From Planctomycetota bacterium (lineage in GTDB: Bacteria > Planctomycetota > Phycisphaerae > Sedimentisphaerales > Anaerohalosphaeraceae): 64,000 nucleotides of DNA. Shown here in pieces: positions 52,495 through 60,829 of the stretch. The translations under genes were made by a program, and so were the position numbers. The stretch covers positions 26,909 through 90,908 of the forward strand of contig DUZQ01000002.1 of assembly GCA_013349435.1 (NCBI GenBank), written 5' to 3'. How positions within the stretch are numbered: position 1 is the first letter of the stretch; each line of letters begins with the position of its first letter. The notes under the pieces are model-generated. The model did no database searches, was not told where the DNA came from, and worked only from the letters and a program-made list of their open reading frames with translations.

Positions 52495-53121
52495 GAAGTA
52501 TGAAACCAGGCCGGTTATCACGCCTGTTACAGGAATTGCCAAGTACATCTCATCGCCCGGATTGAGTTGGCCGCCTTGTGAAAAGGTTAGTATTGGGACC
52601 TTGAAAATTATGGCAACAGCCCAGGCACCATAAAGGGTGGTCCAAAGATAGCCTATAATGCTGCTTTTCATCCATCGCCAATTCGCGAATATTAGTAATG
52701 GGCAAATAAACGTTGCTGAAAAAGGCATCCTGAGATAGGCAGGAAAAATTCCGCGTTGTTCCATTATTATTCCAAAGATGATAAATGCAATGAGAGGCAG
52801 GGAAAGGTATTTACCCATTTTTTTCAGGCCGCTGCTCTCGGGCACACCGGTTTTTGCATAATAAGAGGCTGCGTTTTTGTCGCATGTAATCAGAAAATAT
52901 ATTAGCCCAACTATATATAGTCCCAGCATGATCAGGGCAGGGATGAAGTTTCGCTTCAAAAAGAAGTGGACGCTTAAAAAAATCGCTCCAAGAAGTATAA
53001 GATAGGCTATAAAAAAGATGAACATGTGTAACGTTCTGTTTTCGGCGTAGCGTTTGGCCCATTTTGGAATATCCCTGAGTTTTTCCGAATCCTGTGGCAA
53101 TTGATTTTGTTTTGTGTTCAT
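52429..53121 (-). CDS. Multi-pass membrane protein, paralogue 3
   Basis: The 230 residues have about six or seven spans. The N-terminus (KLRDIPKWAKRYAENRTL) and tail (YSRYALKKLKEAAHLQENNNG) match the two other paralogues, while the middle is diverged. It is the first gene of the unit, with AGAAAGGG upstream and a promoter/operator region at 53169-53199. Its stop overlaps the next start by 8 bases. Function unknown. Confidence 0.75.
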   Translation of the reverse strand: MNTKQNQLPQDSEKLRDIPKWAKRYAENRTLHMFIFFIAYLILLGAIFLSVHFFLKRNFIPALIMLGLYIVGLIYFLITCDKNAASYYAKTGVPESSGLKKMGKYLSLPLIAFIIFGIIMEQRGIFPAYLRMPFSATFICPLLIFANWRWMKSSIIGYLWTTLYGAWAVAIIFKVPILTFSQGGQLNPGDEMYLAIPVTGVITGLVSYFYSRYALKKLKEAAHLQENNNG

Positions 53122-53168
53122 AAATTGGCCCTTTCTGGTTCAAATTCTTATAATTACACCATACGTAC

Positions 53169-53199
53169 AATATATCGCAAACAAGTTTGCAATGCAAAC
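53169..53199 (-). promoter_or_regulatory. Promoter with three alternating operator half-sites
   Basis: On the minus strand TTGCAT-17-TATATT forms a fair sigma-70 promoter for the membrane-protein unit. On the plus strand GCAAAC-AA-GTTTGC-AAT-GCAAAC (53177-53199) gives three half-sites forming two overlapping inverted repeats across the spacer and -35 box. This is a likely operator for the winged-helix regulator. Confidence 0.75.
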
Positions 53200-53854
53200 A
53201 GATAATTGAGGAAAACTACAAATTTTTTCAAAAAGTCTGAAAAACAGCCTTTATACGGCCAAAATCGCTGTTTAAGAGGGACTAAAAATGAAATTTTCCA
53301 TGTGACAAACTACTTAAATTCAATCTATAAGGCTACACCGCCTATGACTTTCTGTGGAGTAGAGACTGGTTAACAAATATTTGACAAGCCAAGGCCTGCG
53401 CAGGATTCGTCTGATATCAAGTTCAGTTAATTAGAACCGATTAACTGTTAATATCATTCCAGCCCCGCATCTTAGTGTGGGATAAACTACAGCGGAAATG
53501 CAGAAATCTTATGGTTTAGTCAGGTTATTGCTCTGTTAAAAGTTTATAGATGTCGTTCTGAGTCCTTCGCTTCGTTCAAGGACAGACTCGGCGAAAAACC
53601 CCAATCCTTCAAGAGCCAGAGATTCTTCCCTCTGCTGCGCTCCGTTCAGAATGACTAATGGCACGTCATTCTGAGGCGAAGCCGAAGAATCTCAGGCACA
53701 CATATTGTCATTCCAGGTGTAGGGTGCGATACATCGCACCATTTCCCTGGTGCCTGTCCCGGTTAAATCTCTTTGATTCGGCCGCTTGCGCGGCTCGGCT
53801 TCTGTAAACAATTTGCCTTCTTGCCGATTCACCCACTTGCAGGCTCACCATTTT
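53200..53854. repeat. Repeat-rich intergenic region before the membrane cassette
   Basis: No gene is seen here. Several units of the CATTCTGAG...GAAGAATCTC family lie at about 53553-53710. A hairpin GGTGCGAT/ATCGCACC is at 53723-53740, and a GATTCGGCCGCTTGCGCGGC element at 53771-53806 recurs near 29071. The rest is AT-rich. Confidence 0.65.
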
Positions 53855-55390
53855 TTATAGTTTTCTGTCGAGCTTGCGGTAGCTGATGGCTTCTGCGATG
53901 TGTTCGGGCTTGATGTCTCCGCAATTATCAAGGTCGGCGATAGTACGGGCGACCTTGCAAATCTTATCATGGGCGCGGGCACTGAGGCCGAACTCGACCA
54001 TCGCCTGCTTAAGGAGCTGCTCACAAGGCTCATCTAACGGGCAGAATTTCTCCACCTGCTTGTGAGTCATTGTTGCATTTGTAATGAGCTTGCCGGCACC
54101 GAAACGCTCAGCCTGTACCTGTCGTGCCTCAACAACCTGCCGCCTTATCGCATCGGAGTCTCTCCTTGAAGACTTTCCCCGCAACGTCCCAAAGCCCACC
54201 GGAGGAACATCAATATGGATATCAATCCTGTCGAGCAGCGGGCCCGACACCCTCGAGATATACCGCTCAATCTGTCTCGGCGTACACTTGCATTTTCGCC
54301 GATTGGTCCCGAAGTAACCGCATGGGCACGGATTCATCGCGGCAATAAGGATGAACCTCGCCGGGAAGACTATCGTCCCCTTGGCGCGGGAGACGGTAAC
54401 AGTCCCATCCTCCAACGGCTGGCGAATCATCTCAAGGATATGCCGCGGAAACTCGGCGAACTCATCGAGAAACAGTATCCCGTGATGAGCCAAACTAAGC
54501 TCGCCCGGCCGCGGTACGGTGCCGCCGCCCACAAGGGCCGGGCCGCTTGCAGTATGGTGGGGCGCACGGACGGGGCGGGTGGCGATAAGGGCGGTATTTT
54601 TTTCGAGCAGCCCGACCGACGAATAAACCCTTGTGGTCTCAAGTGATTCAGCCAGCGTCAACGGCGGCAAAATAGTCGCCATCCGCTGAGCCAACATTGT
54701 CTTGCCCGCTCCGGGCGGCCCTATCATCATTATGTTGTGTGCACCGGCTGCGGCGATAATCAAGGCACGTTTTACGCTCTCCTGCCCCTTCACATCCGAA
54801 AAATCCACATCATATTTGGCGGCGACGTTAAAGGTCTCTTCTATATCAATGGTGGTCGCCTCCAGGGGCAGTTGGCCGGACAAAAACCCCACCCCCTGCG
54901 ACAATGATGCCACCCCGAAGACCTCAACGCCCTGCACGACAGCAGCCTCACGAGCGTTTTCCAGCGGTACAACCATCCCGGAAAAACCGTTCTTCGACGC
55001 AGTCATTGCCATACTCAATACACCGTTGACATGCCTCACCCGACCATCCAGCGCCAGCTCCCCGACAACAATGTATCTTTTGAGGCCGTCGCTTTGCAGA
55101 CCCCCCGAAGCGGCCAACATACCCAAAGCGACAGGCAGGTCAAAGGCGGGACCTGCCTTTTTCACATCGGCAGGCGCCAGATTTATCAGACAGCGCGTGT
55201 CGGGATAATTATGGCCCGTATTGACAATGGCGCTTCGGACCCTTTCGATGCTCTCCTTGACCGCGGTATCAGGCAGACCCACTATCATCGGCTTATCAAA
55301 GCCACCACGGGCAACGTCAACCTCGACCTCGCATACTATCCCTTCAATTCCCTCTAATGTTACGCTGTGCAATCTGGCTAACATGTCCAC
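53855..55390 (-). CDS. comM: ComM/YifB-family AAA+ ATPase
   Basis: This 511-residue magnesium-chelatase-like ATPase has an N-terminal Lon-like fold, Walker A GPPGAGKTML (near 226), Walker B ILFLDEF and a C-terminal helical domain ending RKLDRKL. A cysteine-rich loop (PCPCGYFGTNRRKCKC) is typical. ComM is a helicase that speeds branch migration during natural transformation. A decayed copy of its last ~32 codons is found 3.3 kb away, on the other side of the membrane-protein unit. Confidence 0.94.
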   Translation of the reverse strand: MDMLARLHSVTLEGIEGIVCEVEVDVARGGFDKPMIVGLPDTAVKESIERVRSAIVNTGHNYPDTRCLINLAPADVKKAGPAFDLPVALGMLAASGGLQSDGLKRYIVVGELALDGRVRHVNGVLSMAMTASKNGFSGMVVPLENAREAAVVQGVEVFGVASLSQGVGFLSGQLPLEATTIDIEETFNVAAKYDVDFSDVKGQESVKRALIIAAAGAHNIMMIGPPGAGKTMLAQRMATILPPLTLAESLETTRVYSSVGLLEKNTALIATRPVRAPHHTASGPALVGGGTVPRPGELSLAHHGILFLDEFAEFPRHILEMIRQPLEDGTVTVSRAKGTIVFPARFILIAAMNPCPCGYFGTNRRKCKCTPRQIERYISRVSGPLLDRIDIHIDVPPVGFGTLRGKSSRRDSDAIRRQVVEARQVQAERFGAGKLITNATMTHKQVEKFCPLDEPCEQLLKQAMVEFGLSARAHDKICKVARTIADLDNCGDIKPEHIAEAISYRKLDRKL

Positions 55391-55536
55391 TTTCCCGTCA
55401 ATACGTAAATACTCAACTTCCCGAAACTGCAGGGGGATATTCTAAGAGCTTTGCGCATTATCGGCAAGATGTTTTTGTGCAGGTTCGGCGTGAATTGAAG
55501 ATATCCGCTTCGCTGGTAAGGGACTGCAGGATACCC

Positions 55537-55803
55537 TTATTGTCGATTTGCATCGTCCTCAAGCAGTTTTCTCAGATACACATTTTCGCGACGTGTGGCC
55601 TCAAGGTCGAAAAGCATATACTTGATGCTTACCCTGAGGTAGTCTAACGACTCCTGTAGATTATTCACACTTTTCCTTAGCTCTTTATGACAATCCCTTG
55701 TCTGCTTTGCCAGCATTATCAACCTATCCCTTTGCGGCGGGGGGATAGAGCCGATTTCGTGTACCAATTCGTTTAACTTCTTTTCAAAAGTGGCTTCATC
55801 CAT
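55537..55803 (-). CDS. Small helical protein, coiled-coil
   Basis: This 88-residue protein is almost entirely helical with heptad-like spacing (LMHEIG-type start, then NNLQESLDYLRVSIKYMLFDLEATRRENVYLRKLLE). It has no cysteines apart from one near the middle. I recognise no named family, but the pattern suggests a dimeric coiled coil. It lies 146 bases upstream of comM on the same strand. A role in a complex is likely, with no further evidence. Confidence 0.6.
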   Translation of the reverse strand: MDEATFEKKLNELVHEIGSIPPPQRDRLIMLAKQTRDCHKELRKSVNNLQESLDYLRVSIKYMLFDLEATRRENVYLRKLLEDDANRQ

Positions 55804-56051
55804 TGCTCGCCCTCGTGCTCCTGAAAAAACTGTTCACCTGCTTTTCAAATTTGCATTCTAACATTTCCGCAAACTATATGCCAACATTGATATCCCCGTC
55901 TTTTTTCCTGTATTTAAGACCTCGAAGGCCCTTTTGCAGCTTCTCAGGACTGATACTAACTGGATAATCCGATAAAAAGCGTTATATTAGTTTAATCGGT
56001 GCGTTGACTTATTCAAACACCGGCTATAAAGTAGTATATTTTGGGTGAATA

Positions 56052-56111
56052 ATGAAGACCTGCTCAAAACAGTTTTTCTGCAACGTTGATTTTTGTAAAC
56101 ATACCGCCTGA
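56052..56111 (+). CDS. Possible 19-residue cysteine-containing micropeptide
   Basis: An ATG frame encodes MKTCSKQFFCNVDFCKHTA, with three Cys spaced 5 and 4 residues apart and a GGGTGA upstream. It lies between a weak promoter and a terminator-like hairpin on the plus strand. This may be a chance frame within a small RNA. Evidence is position and composition only. Confidence 0.2.
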   Translation: MKTCSKQFFCNVDFCKHTA

Positions 56112-56121
56112 TAATTAACCC

Positions 56122-56148
56122 TAAGCTCAGGAGCTTAACGCTTTTTTT
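56122..56148 (+). terminator. Terminator-like hairpin with T-tract
   Basis: TAAGCT and AGCTTA arms with a four-base loop are followed after a few bases by seven T's. It would end a plus-strand transcript, although no plus-strand gene of normal size lies upstream. It could also act as a downstream boundary of the minus-strand activase gene. Confidence 0.5.
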
Positions 56149-56176
56149 GTGTATTTAATCGCTAAGCTTTCTTAAT

Positions 56177-59100
56177 TCATCGAACGGGGCTTTGCAAAGG
56201 CTTTGCTTCCGCAACAGCTTCGGTTCGTTTCGACCTGAAATTGCGAACCTGATGCATAAAGGCTTCCAGTCGCGTCTGAAGTGTCGGGTCCTGCTGACCG
56301 TCATAACTTACGTTTATTACAGGCATACCACCGCAGTCGCTGCTTAACCTGCGGCTGAGGGAACAGACAATATTTGAAGGCATACACGTAAAGGGGCCGA
56401 CGCTGACAGCTCCGCCGGCACCGTGATGATACATCTCCACTATCCTGCCGACACTTAAAATGGCTTCGCCCTCAAATGACACGTCCAGATACGGAAGCGC
56501 CATCTTAATAGTGTCGTTAATATCACCTTCGGCAAGCGGACCAAAATGTTTCTCAAGCGGCGCCGCTAATCGCCGTTCTATTTTGTGCTGGAAATAATTC
56601 CTTATTACGTTCTCCAGATACGGCTTGAGCCTCAAACGTCTGACCGAATCGAGCTTTCTCGCCAGGTTGGTATAATAAAGCCATTCGCTGACACTGGCCA
56701 GATTGACCCGGGCGCCGAGGGCCTCAAGCTGACGTATTATATCACAGTTGGCAAAGACATGATTACGTATATAAATCTCACCGACCACAGCTACAAGGGG
56801 CCGTCTTTGTGAGCGGTCAAGCGGCACCTGTGCCAACTTTGAGGCACAGATTTCCATCTGCCGGGCCAATTGGTTTTCGTTTGCATCGGCCTCAATAGCA
56901 GCCACTATTCGGCCCAGACACCCCCGATAGACCTCTTCAGCCTGTCCGGGCTGCGTCTCGTATGGCCTTATCTTCAAAAGTACCTTGAAAAGTAAATCTA
57001 CTGCACCTACGCCGGTAAAAGCCAGTCTTGAGGGATCTTTGCTGAAACGCCGCATATCATCGTAGAAGCTCATATCCTGATTGGGCGCGACTATTGGTAC
57101 TTTACCCGGCATACCTACCTGCTTCAGTATCAACTGCTGCAGACAATTATACTGCCCGAACCGACAGGGGCCGCTGGTGGAAGGCATAAAGAAAGCAGCC
57201 TTTGCCGGGTCGAAACCGGTCTCGTTAATCTTCTTGAGCATATTGCCGGCGGTAATTATGCAGGGCAGGCATTCCCTCCCGGAAGTGTATTTTCGTCCCC
57301 ATCGAAGCGTTTCCTCATCGGCGAGCGGCAACACCTGTGCATCCTGACCGCAATGACGAAACGCAGCGGCTACCGCATAAGAACTGTCGCCCATCCAGGG
57401 AACATAAAGCGTTCGGCCGAGGCAATCGCCCCACCGCCGGCGCCACGGGCTTGTTGACGGGTGCTTATGGCTTTGAAGGATTGATACCTTTTGCCTCCTC
57501 CGGCGGGTTGCCTTGAGGCTTTCATGAAAAGCTTCTAATCTGGTAATAACGCCGGCATCCGCGCTGTGCTCGTCAATCTCAAGAACCAACGTAGGCTTTC
57601 GAAATTCGTCGCCGTCTGCGCCGGAACAGGTCATCAGCTCCTTGAACATTGAGATAATGAAGCTGTCCGGCCCACAGCTAAAGTTGCTCAGATAAACGGC
57701 GTTGAGCCGTGACTCCCGGCGGATTATGTGGGCAGCGCGGAAGATGTGCTGGCCGTACTTCCAGTACATCTGCTTTTGAAGCTCAGGCTCGTTCACATCC
57801 GCTTCAGCCAGGTCGAGGAAGTCCATCGGTATTGCAAGTATGTTCATTTGTCTCAGTTTCCGCGGAAGGTCAAGACTCACTCCAGGGTCACAGCCGTTGT
57901 AGGGCCTTGACACAATCACACACGCCCGTTGATTCTCACCGAGAGAGTCGAGTATCTGCCGGCCCTTTTGGCGACAGGCCTGTTCAAAAGACTTTTGTGC
58001 CTTCATCGCCAAAGTTAAAGCACGATTTATTTGAAACTTCGACACTTTCAAAATGCCGGTTAAAGGTTTCAGCGTATGACGCAACTGCCCGGCGTCTTCA
58101 AGTCGCAGATGCAGGTCGATAAGGCGATTTTTCCCCGCCCCACCGGGCCTCCTGCCCGGCGCCAGGCCGTCCAAATCAAAGCCCTTCGCCGACAGCACCG
58201 CCCTCATCTGATAAGGAATTGTCTGTACATAAGGACAAAGCTGGTTGGACCGGTTTTCGGGATATTCAGCCGGCATCGAAACTATGCTCGGCAGCCAGAT
58301 ATAATCGACGCCCATCTCGACGAGCTTGAGCACATGTCCGTGGGCGACCTTTATGGGAAAACAGGCCTGAGACAATATCGCTTCGGTGCCTGACTGGATA
58401 AGGCTTTTCGTGGTCTTTCCCGACAAAACTACCTCGAAACCAAGCTCATCAAAAAAGGTGCCCCACAAGGGCAGCAGTTGATAGTTGCTGAGGCACATCG
58501 GGATTCCGATTGTACCGCGATAATTCTGCGGTTTTTTCCGGGCCCGGCTTTGCGAGTCCAGTCTTGCGAAGCGTTCGAGCAACTGCTGTCGGCTGCCGAA
58601 AAGGTCCGGCAAATCCCGGCCCTTTTTTTCGTCCTTTTTAAGGTTATAGCGGTCGCATCGACTGCCGTAGTACAACGGGTCGCTTCCCGGCAGTGTAACC
58701 TCCTTAATCTCACAATGGTTCGAACAATGCGTGCATTCGAAGGTGCGAATTTTATATTTCAGGCTCGACAGGTCGAACCCGCGAAATTTGCTCTTCGGCC
58801 TTTCATCCGCCGGCTCGTTTTGCATAAGTTCGGCCATGTGCCGCCTGGCCAACTCGGCTGCGCCCAGCGCCCCGGTTACTTCGTGGTGGTCCGGAACGAT
58901 GACTTCCTTGCCCATAACGGCCTCAAACGCCGCGGTTACCGCCCTGTTGAACGCGGTTCCGCCCTGGAAGAAGATTCGCCGGCCTATCCTGCGGTGTCCG
59001 ACCACACGATTCAAATAATTTGTAACTATCGAATAAGCCAGACCCGCGACAAGGTCGGGCCTTTCGGCACCCTGCTGCTGATAACTCAACAAATCCGATT

Positions 59101-60685
59101 CCATAAATACGGTGCATCGCTCGCCAAGCCGGACAGGGGCTTTTGAGGTGAAGGCCTCGTTGGCAAACTCTTCCTTTATGCTCATACCCAACCGCTCGGC
59201 CTGTTCCTCGAGGAAGCTGCCTGTACCGGCCGCACAGGCGTGATTCATCTCGAAATCCACCACCACTCCATCCTCGAGCGAAATGTATTTGCTGTCCTGG
59301 CCGCCGATTTCAAAAATCGTATCCACGCCTGCATCCACTATCGCAGCTCCCGTCGCCTGGGCGGTAATCTCGTTAATCACAAGGTCGGCGCCGACAAAAT
59401 CACCCGTCAGGTAGCGCCCGGAACCGGTCGTAGCCGCACCGAGTATCGCTACCAGTCCGTCAACTTCCTTTGCAACTATTTGCAGACCCTCACGGACCGC
59501 CTCTAAAGGCCTTCCCGCGGTCATAAGATACGCCTTGCTAAGGATATGTCTTTGCTCGTCCATTACCACGACGTTGGTGCTGATTGAACCGACATCAATA
59601 CCGAGATATGCAGGTATCAAACCGCCCGCCCGGCGGCCCGCAGCGAGTATTTCACCGTGCACTTTGCTCACCGGCGTCGGATGCGACGGCTGCGACAGGG
59701 CATTGAGCCGATGACCGATTTTGTGTTTTTGTTTTATGTATCTGTCAAGCCGGGAAAGTATGACCCGAGGCTCCTGCACACTTCCGGTGCCCGGCCCTTG
59801 GCGCATCTGCACGAGAGCCGCTCCAATCGCGCCGCTGACAGCGTGCTCATTCGGAATAACAAGTCCACCTTCACCAAGCTCGAAAACTTTTTCAATCGCC
59901 CTTACCACACCGGCGTTCGCCGCGACCCCGCCACAAAAGGCGACAGGTCTTAAAAGCTCTTTTCCCCGGCAAAGGTTGCTCTTGAGATTTCTCGCAAGGC
60001 CGAGGCAAAGCCCGGCAACGATGTCGTGTACGGGTGTAGCCTGCTGCTGCAAATGAATCATATCACTCTTTGCAAATACGCTGCATCTTCCGGCGACCCT
60101 CGGGGGCGTTTGGCTTTTCAGGGCTAATTGTCCGAACTCATCTTCGATATTCAACCCGAGTCGGGTAGCCTGCTGGTCGAGAAAGCTGCCCGTGCCCGCG
60201 GCACAATTTGTGTTCATAGAAAAGTCAGCCATATCACCTGCGCCCGCGGTATCTCCCGATTGGTCCGGGCTACCAAGAAAGGTGATTTTGCTGTCCTGGC
60301 CGCCCATCTCAATCAGCGTGCGCACCTGCGGGCAAAGATGTCGAATGGCCGCGGACTGGCAGATAAGCTCGTTGACAAAATCTATGTCCAGTAATTTACA
60401 TAAAGCCCTGCCTGCACTTCCGGTTCCGACCATTGTAGCTATCCGGTCGGGGGGGACCTTCTCAAAAAGCTCGCAAAGCAATCGGCGCGCCGTCTGAATG
60501 CCTCGGCCATGCGTTCGCTCATAGCAGAGGTATCGAATCTTTTTGTCGTCGTCCAACAGTGCTAATTTGCAACTCACAGAACCGATGTCGATACCGAGAT
60601 GCAGTGAACCAGCCGCTGTCGGGCTGAGCCTCATATACTCGCCAAGATAACTTCGGACAATCCTTTTGCCGTTTACGCTTCTCAT
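56177..60685 (-). CDS. Acyl-CoA dehydratase activase-related protein with two activase domains
   Basis: The 1502 residues contain two BcrA/BcrD/BadF/BadG-type ATPase domains (about 25-300 and 355-640). Each has the GIDxGS phosphate loop and a Cys in NTNCAAGTGSF (near 159) or NHACAAGTGSF (near 482), which bridges an iron-sulfur cluster in the dimer. A CTHCSNHC motif (near 655) and a large C-terminal region related to 2-hydroxyacyl-CoA dehydratase D-type proteins and DUF2229 follow. Such proteins use ATP-driven low-potential electron transfer in anaerobes. The true substrate of this large type is not established. Cells carrying it are usually anaerobic. The next gene on the minus strand, at 60830, is unrelated. 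Confidence 0.88.
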   Translation of the reverse strand: MRSVNGKRIVRSYLGEYMRLSPTAAGSLHLGIDIGSVSCKLALLDDDKKIRYLCYERTHGRGIQTARRLLCELFEKVPPDRIATMVGTGSAGRALCKLLDIDFVNELICQSAAIRHLCPQVRTLIEMGGQDSKITFLGSPDQSGDTAGAGDMADFSMNTNCAAGTGSFLDQQATRLGLNIEDEFGQLALKSQTPPRVAGRCSVFAKSDMIHLQQQATPVHDIVAGLCLGLARNLKSNLCRGKELLRPVAFCGGVAANAGVVRAIEKVFELGEGGLVIPNEHAVSGAIGAALVQMRQGPGTGSVQEPRVILSRLDRYIKQKHKIGHRLNALSQPSHPTPVSKVHGEILAAGRRAGGLIPAYLGIDVGSISTNVVVMDEQRHILSKAYLMTAGRPLEAVREGLQIVAKEVDGLVAILGAATTGSGRYLTGDFVGADLVINEITAQATGAAIVDAGVDTIFEIGGQDSKYISLEDGVVVDFEMNHACAAGTGSFLEEQAERLGMSIKEEFANEAFTSKAPVRLGERCTVFMESDLLSYQQQGAERPDLVAGLAYSIVTNYLNRVVGHRRIGRRIFFQGGTAFNRAVTAAFEAVMGKEVIVPDHHEVTGALGAAELARRHMAELMQNEPADERPKSKFRGFDLSSLKYKIRTFECTHCSNHCEIKEVTLPGSDPLYYGSRCDRYNLKKDEKKGRDLPDLFGSRQQLLERFARLDSQSRARKKPQNYRGTIGIPMCLSNYQLLPLWGTFFDELGFEVVLSGKTTKSLIQSGTEAILSQACFPIKVAHGHVLKLVEMGVDYIWLPSIVSMPAEYPENRSNQLCPYVQTIPYQMRAVLSAKGFDLDGLAPGRRPGGAGKNRLIDLHLRLEDAGQLRHTLKPLTGILKVSKFQINRALTLAMKAQKSFEQACRQKGRQILDSLGENQRACVIVSRPYNGCDPGVSLDLPRKLRQMNILAIPMDFLDLAEADVNEPELQKQMYWKYGQHIFRAAHIIRRESRLNAVYLSNFSCGPDSFIISMFKELMTCSGADGDEFRKPTLVLEIDEHSADAGVITRLEAFHESLKATRRRRQKVSILQSHKHPSTSPWRRRWGDCLGRTLYVPWMGDSSYAVAAAFRHCGQDAQVLPLADEETLRWGRKYTSGRECLPCIITAGNMLKKINETGFDPAKAAFFMPSTSGPCRFGQYNCLQQLILKQVGMPGKVPIVAPNQDMSFYDDMRRFSKDPSRLAFTGVGAVDLLFKVLLKIRPYETQPGQAEEVYRGCLGRIVAAIEADANENQLARQMEICASKLAQVPLDRSQRRPLVAVVGEIYIRNHVFANCDIIRQLEALGARVNLASVSEWLYYTNLARKLDSVRRLRLKPYLENVIRNYFQHKIERRLAAPLEKHFGPLAEGDINDTIKMALPYLDVSFEGEAILSVGRIVEMYHHGAGGAVSVGPFTCMPSNIVCSLSRRLSSDCGGMPVINVSYDGQQDPTLQTRLEAFMHQVRNFRSKRTEAVAEAKPLQSPVR

Positions 60686-60829
60686 AGCAGCCGTACTTTA
60701 AGGTATATACGTCCAACCCGTCAAGTTTTTTTTCCGGAAACAGGTTAAATAATGCGATAATTGTCGGTTAGAAATTGTAGGATTTATTTGACTGGAATAC
60801 TACGTTCGCCGCTTTCGGAAGCTATATAG

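Larger units (their letters stand above)
55804..56176. other. Intergenic region with possible small transcript
   Basis: There is no gene of normal size here. On the plus strand a weak promoter (TTGACT at 56004, TATAAA at 56025, spacer 15) precedes a 19-codon frame (56052-56111) and a hairpin with T-run at 56122-56148. The rest is AT-rich and plain. Confidence 0.4.
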
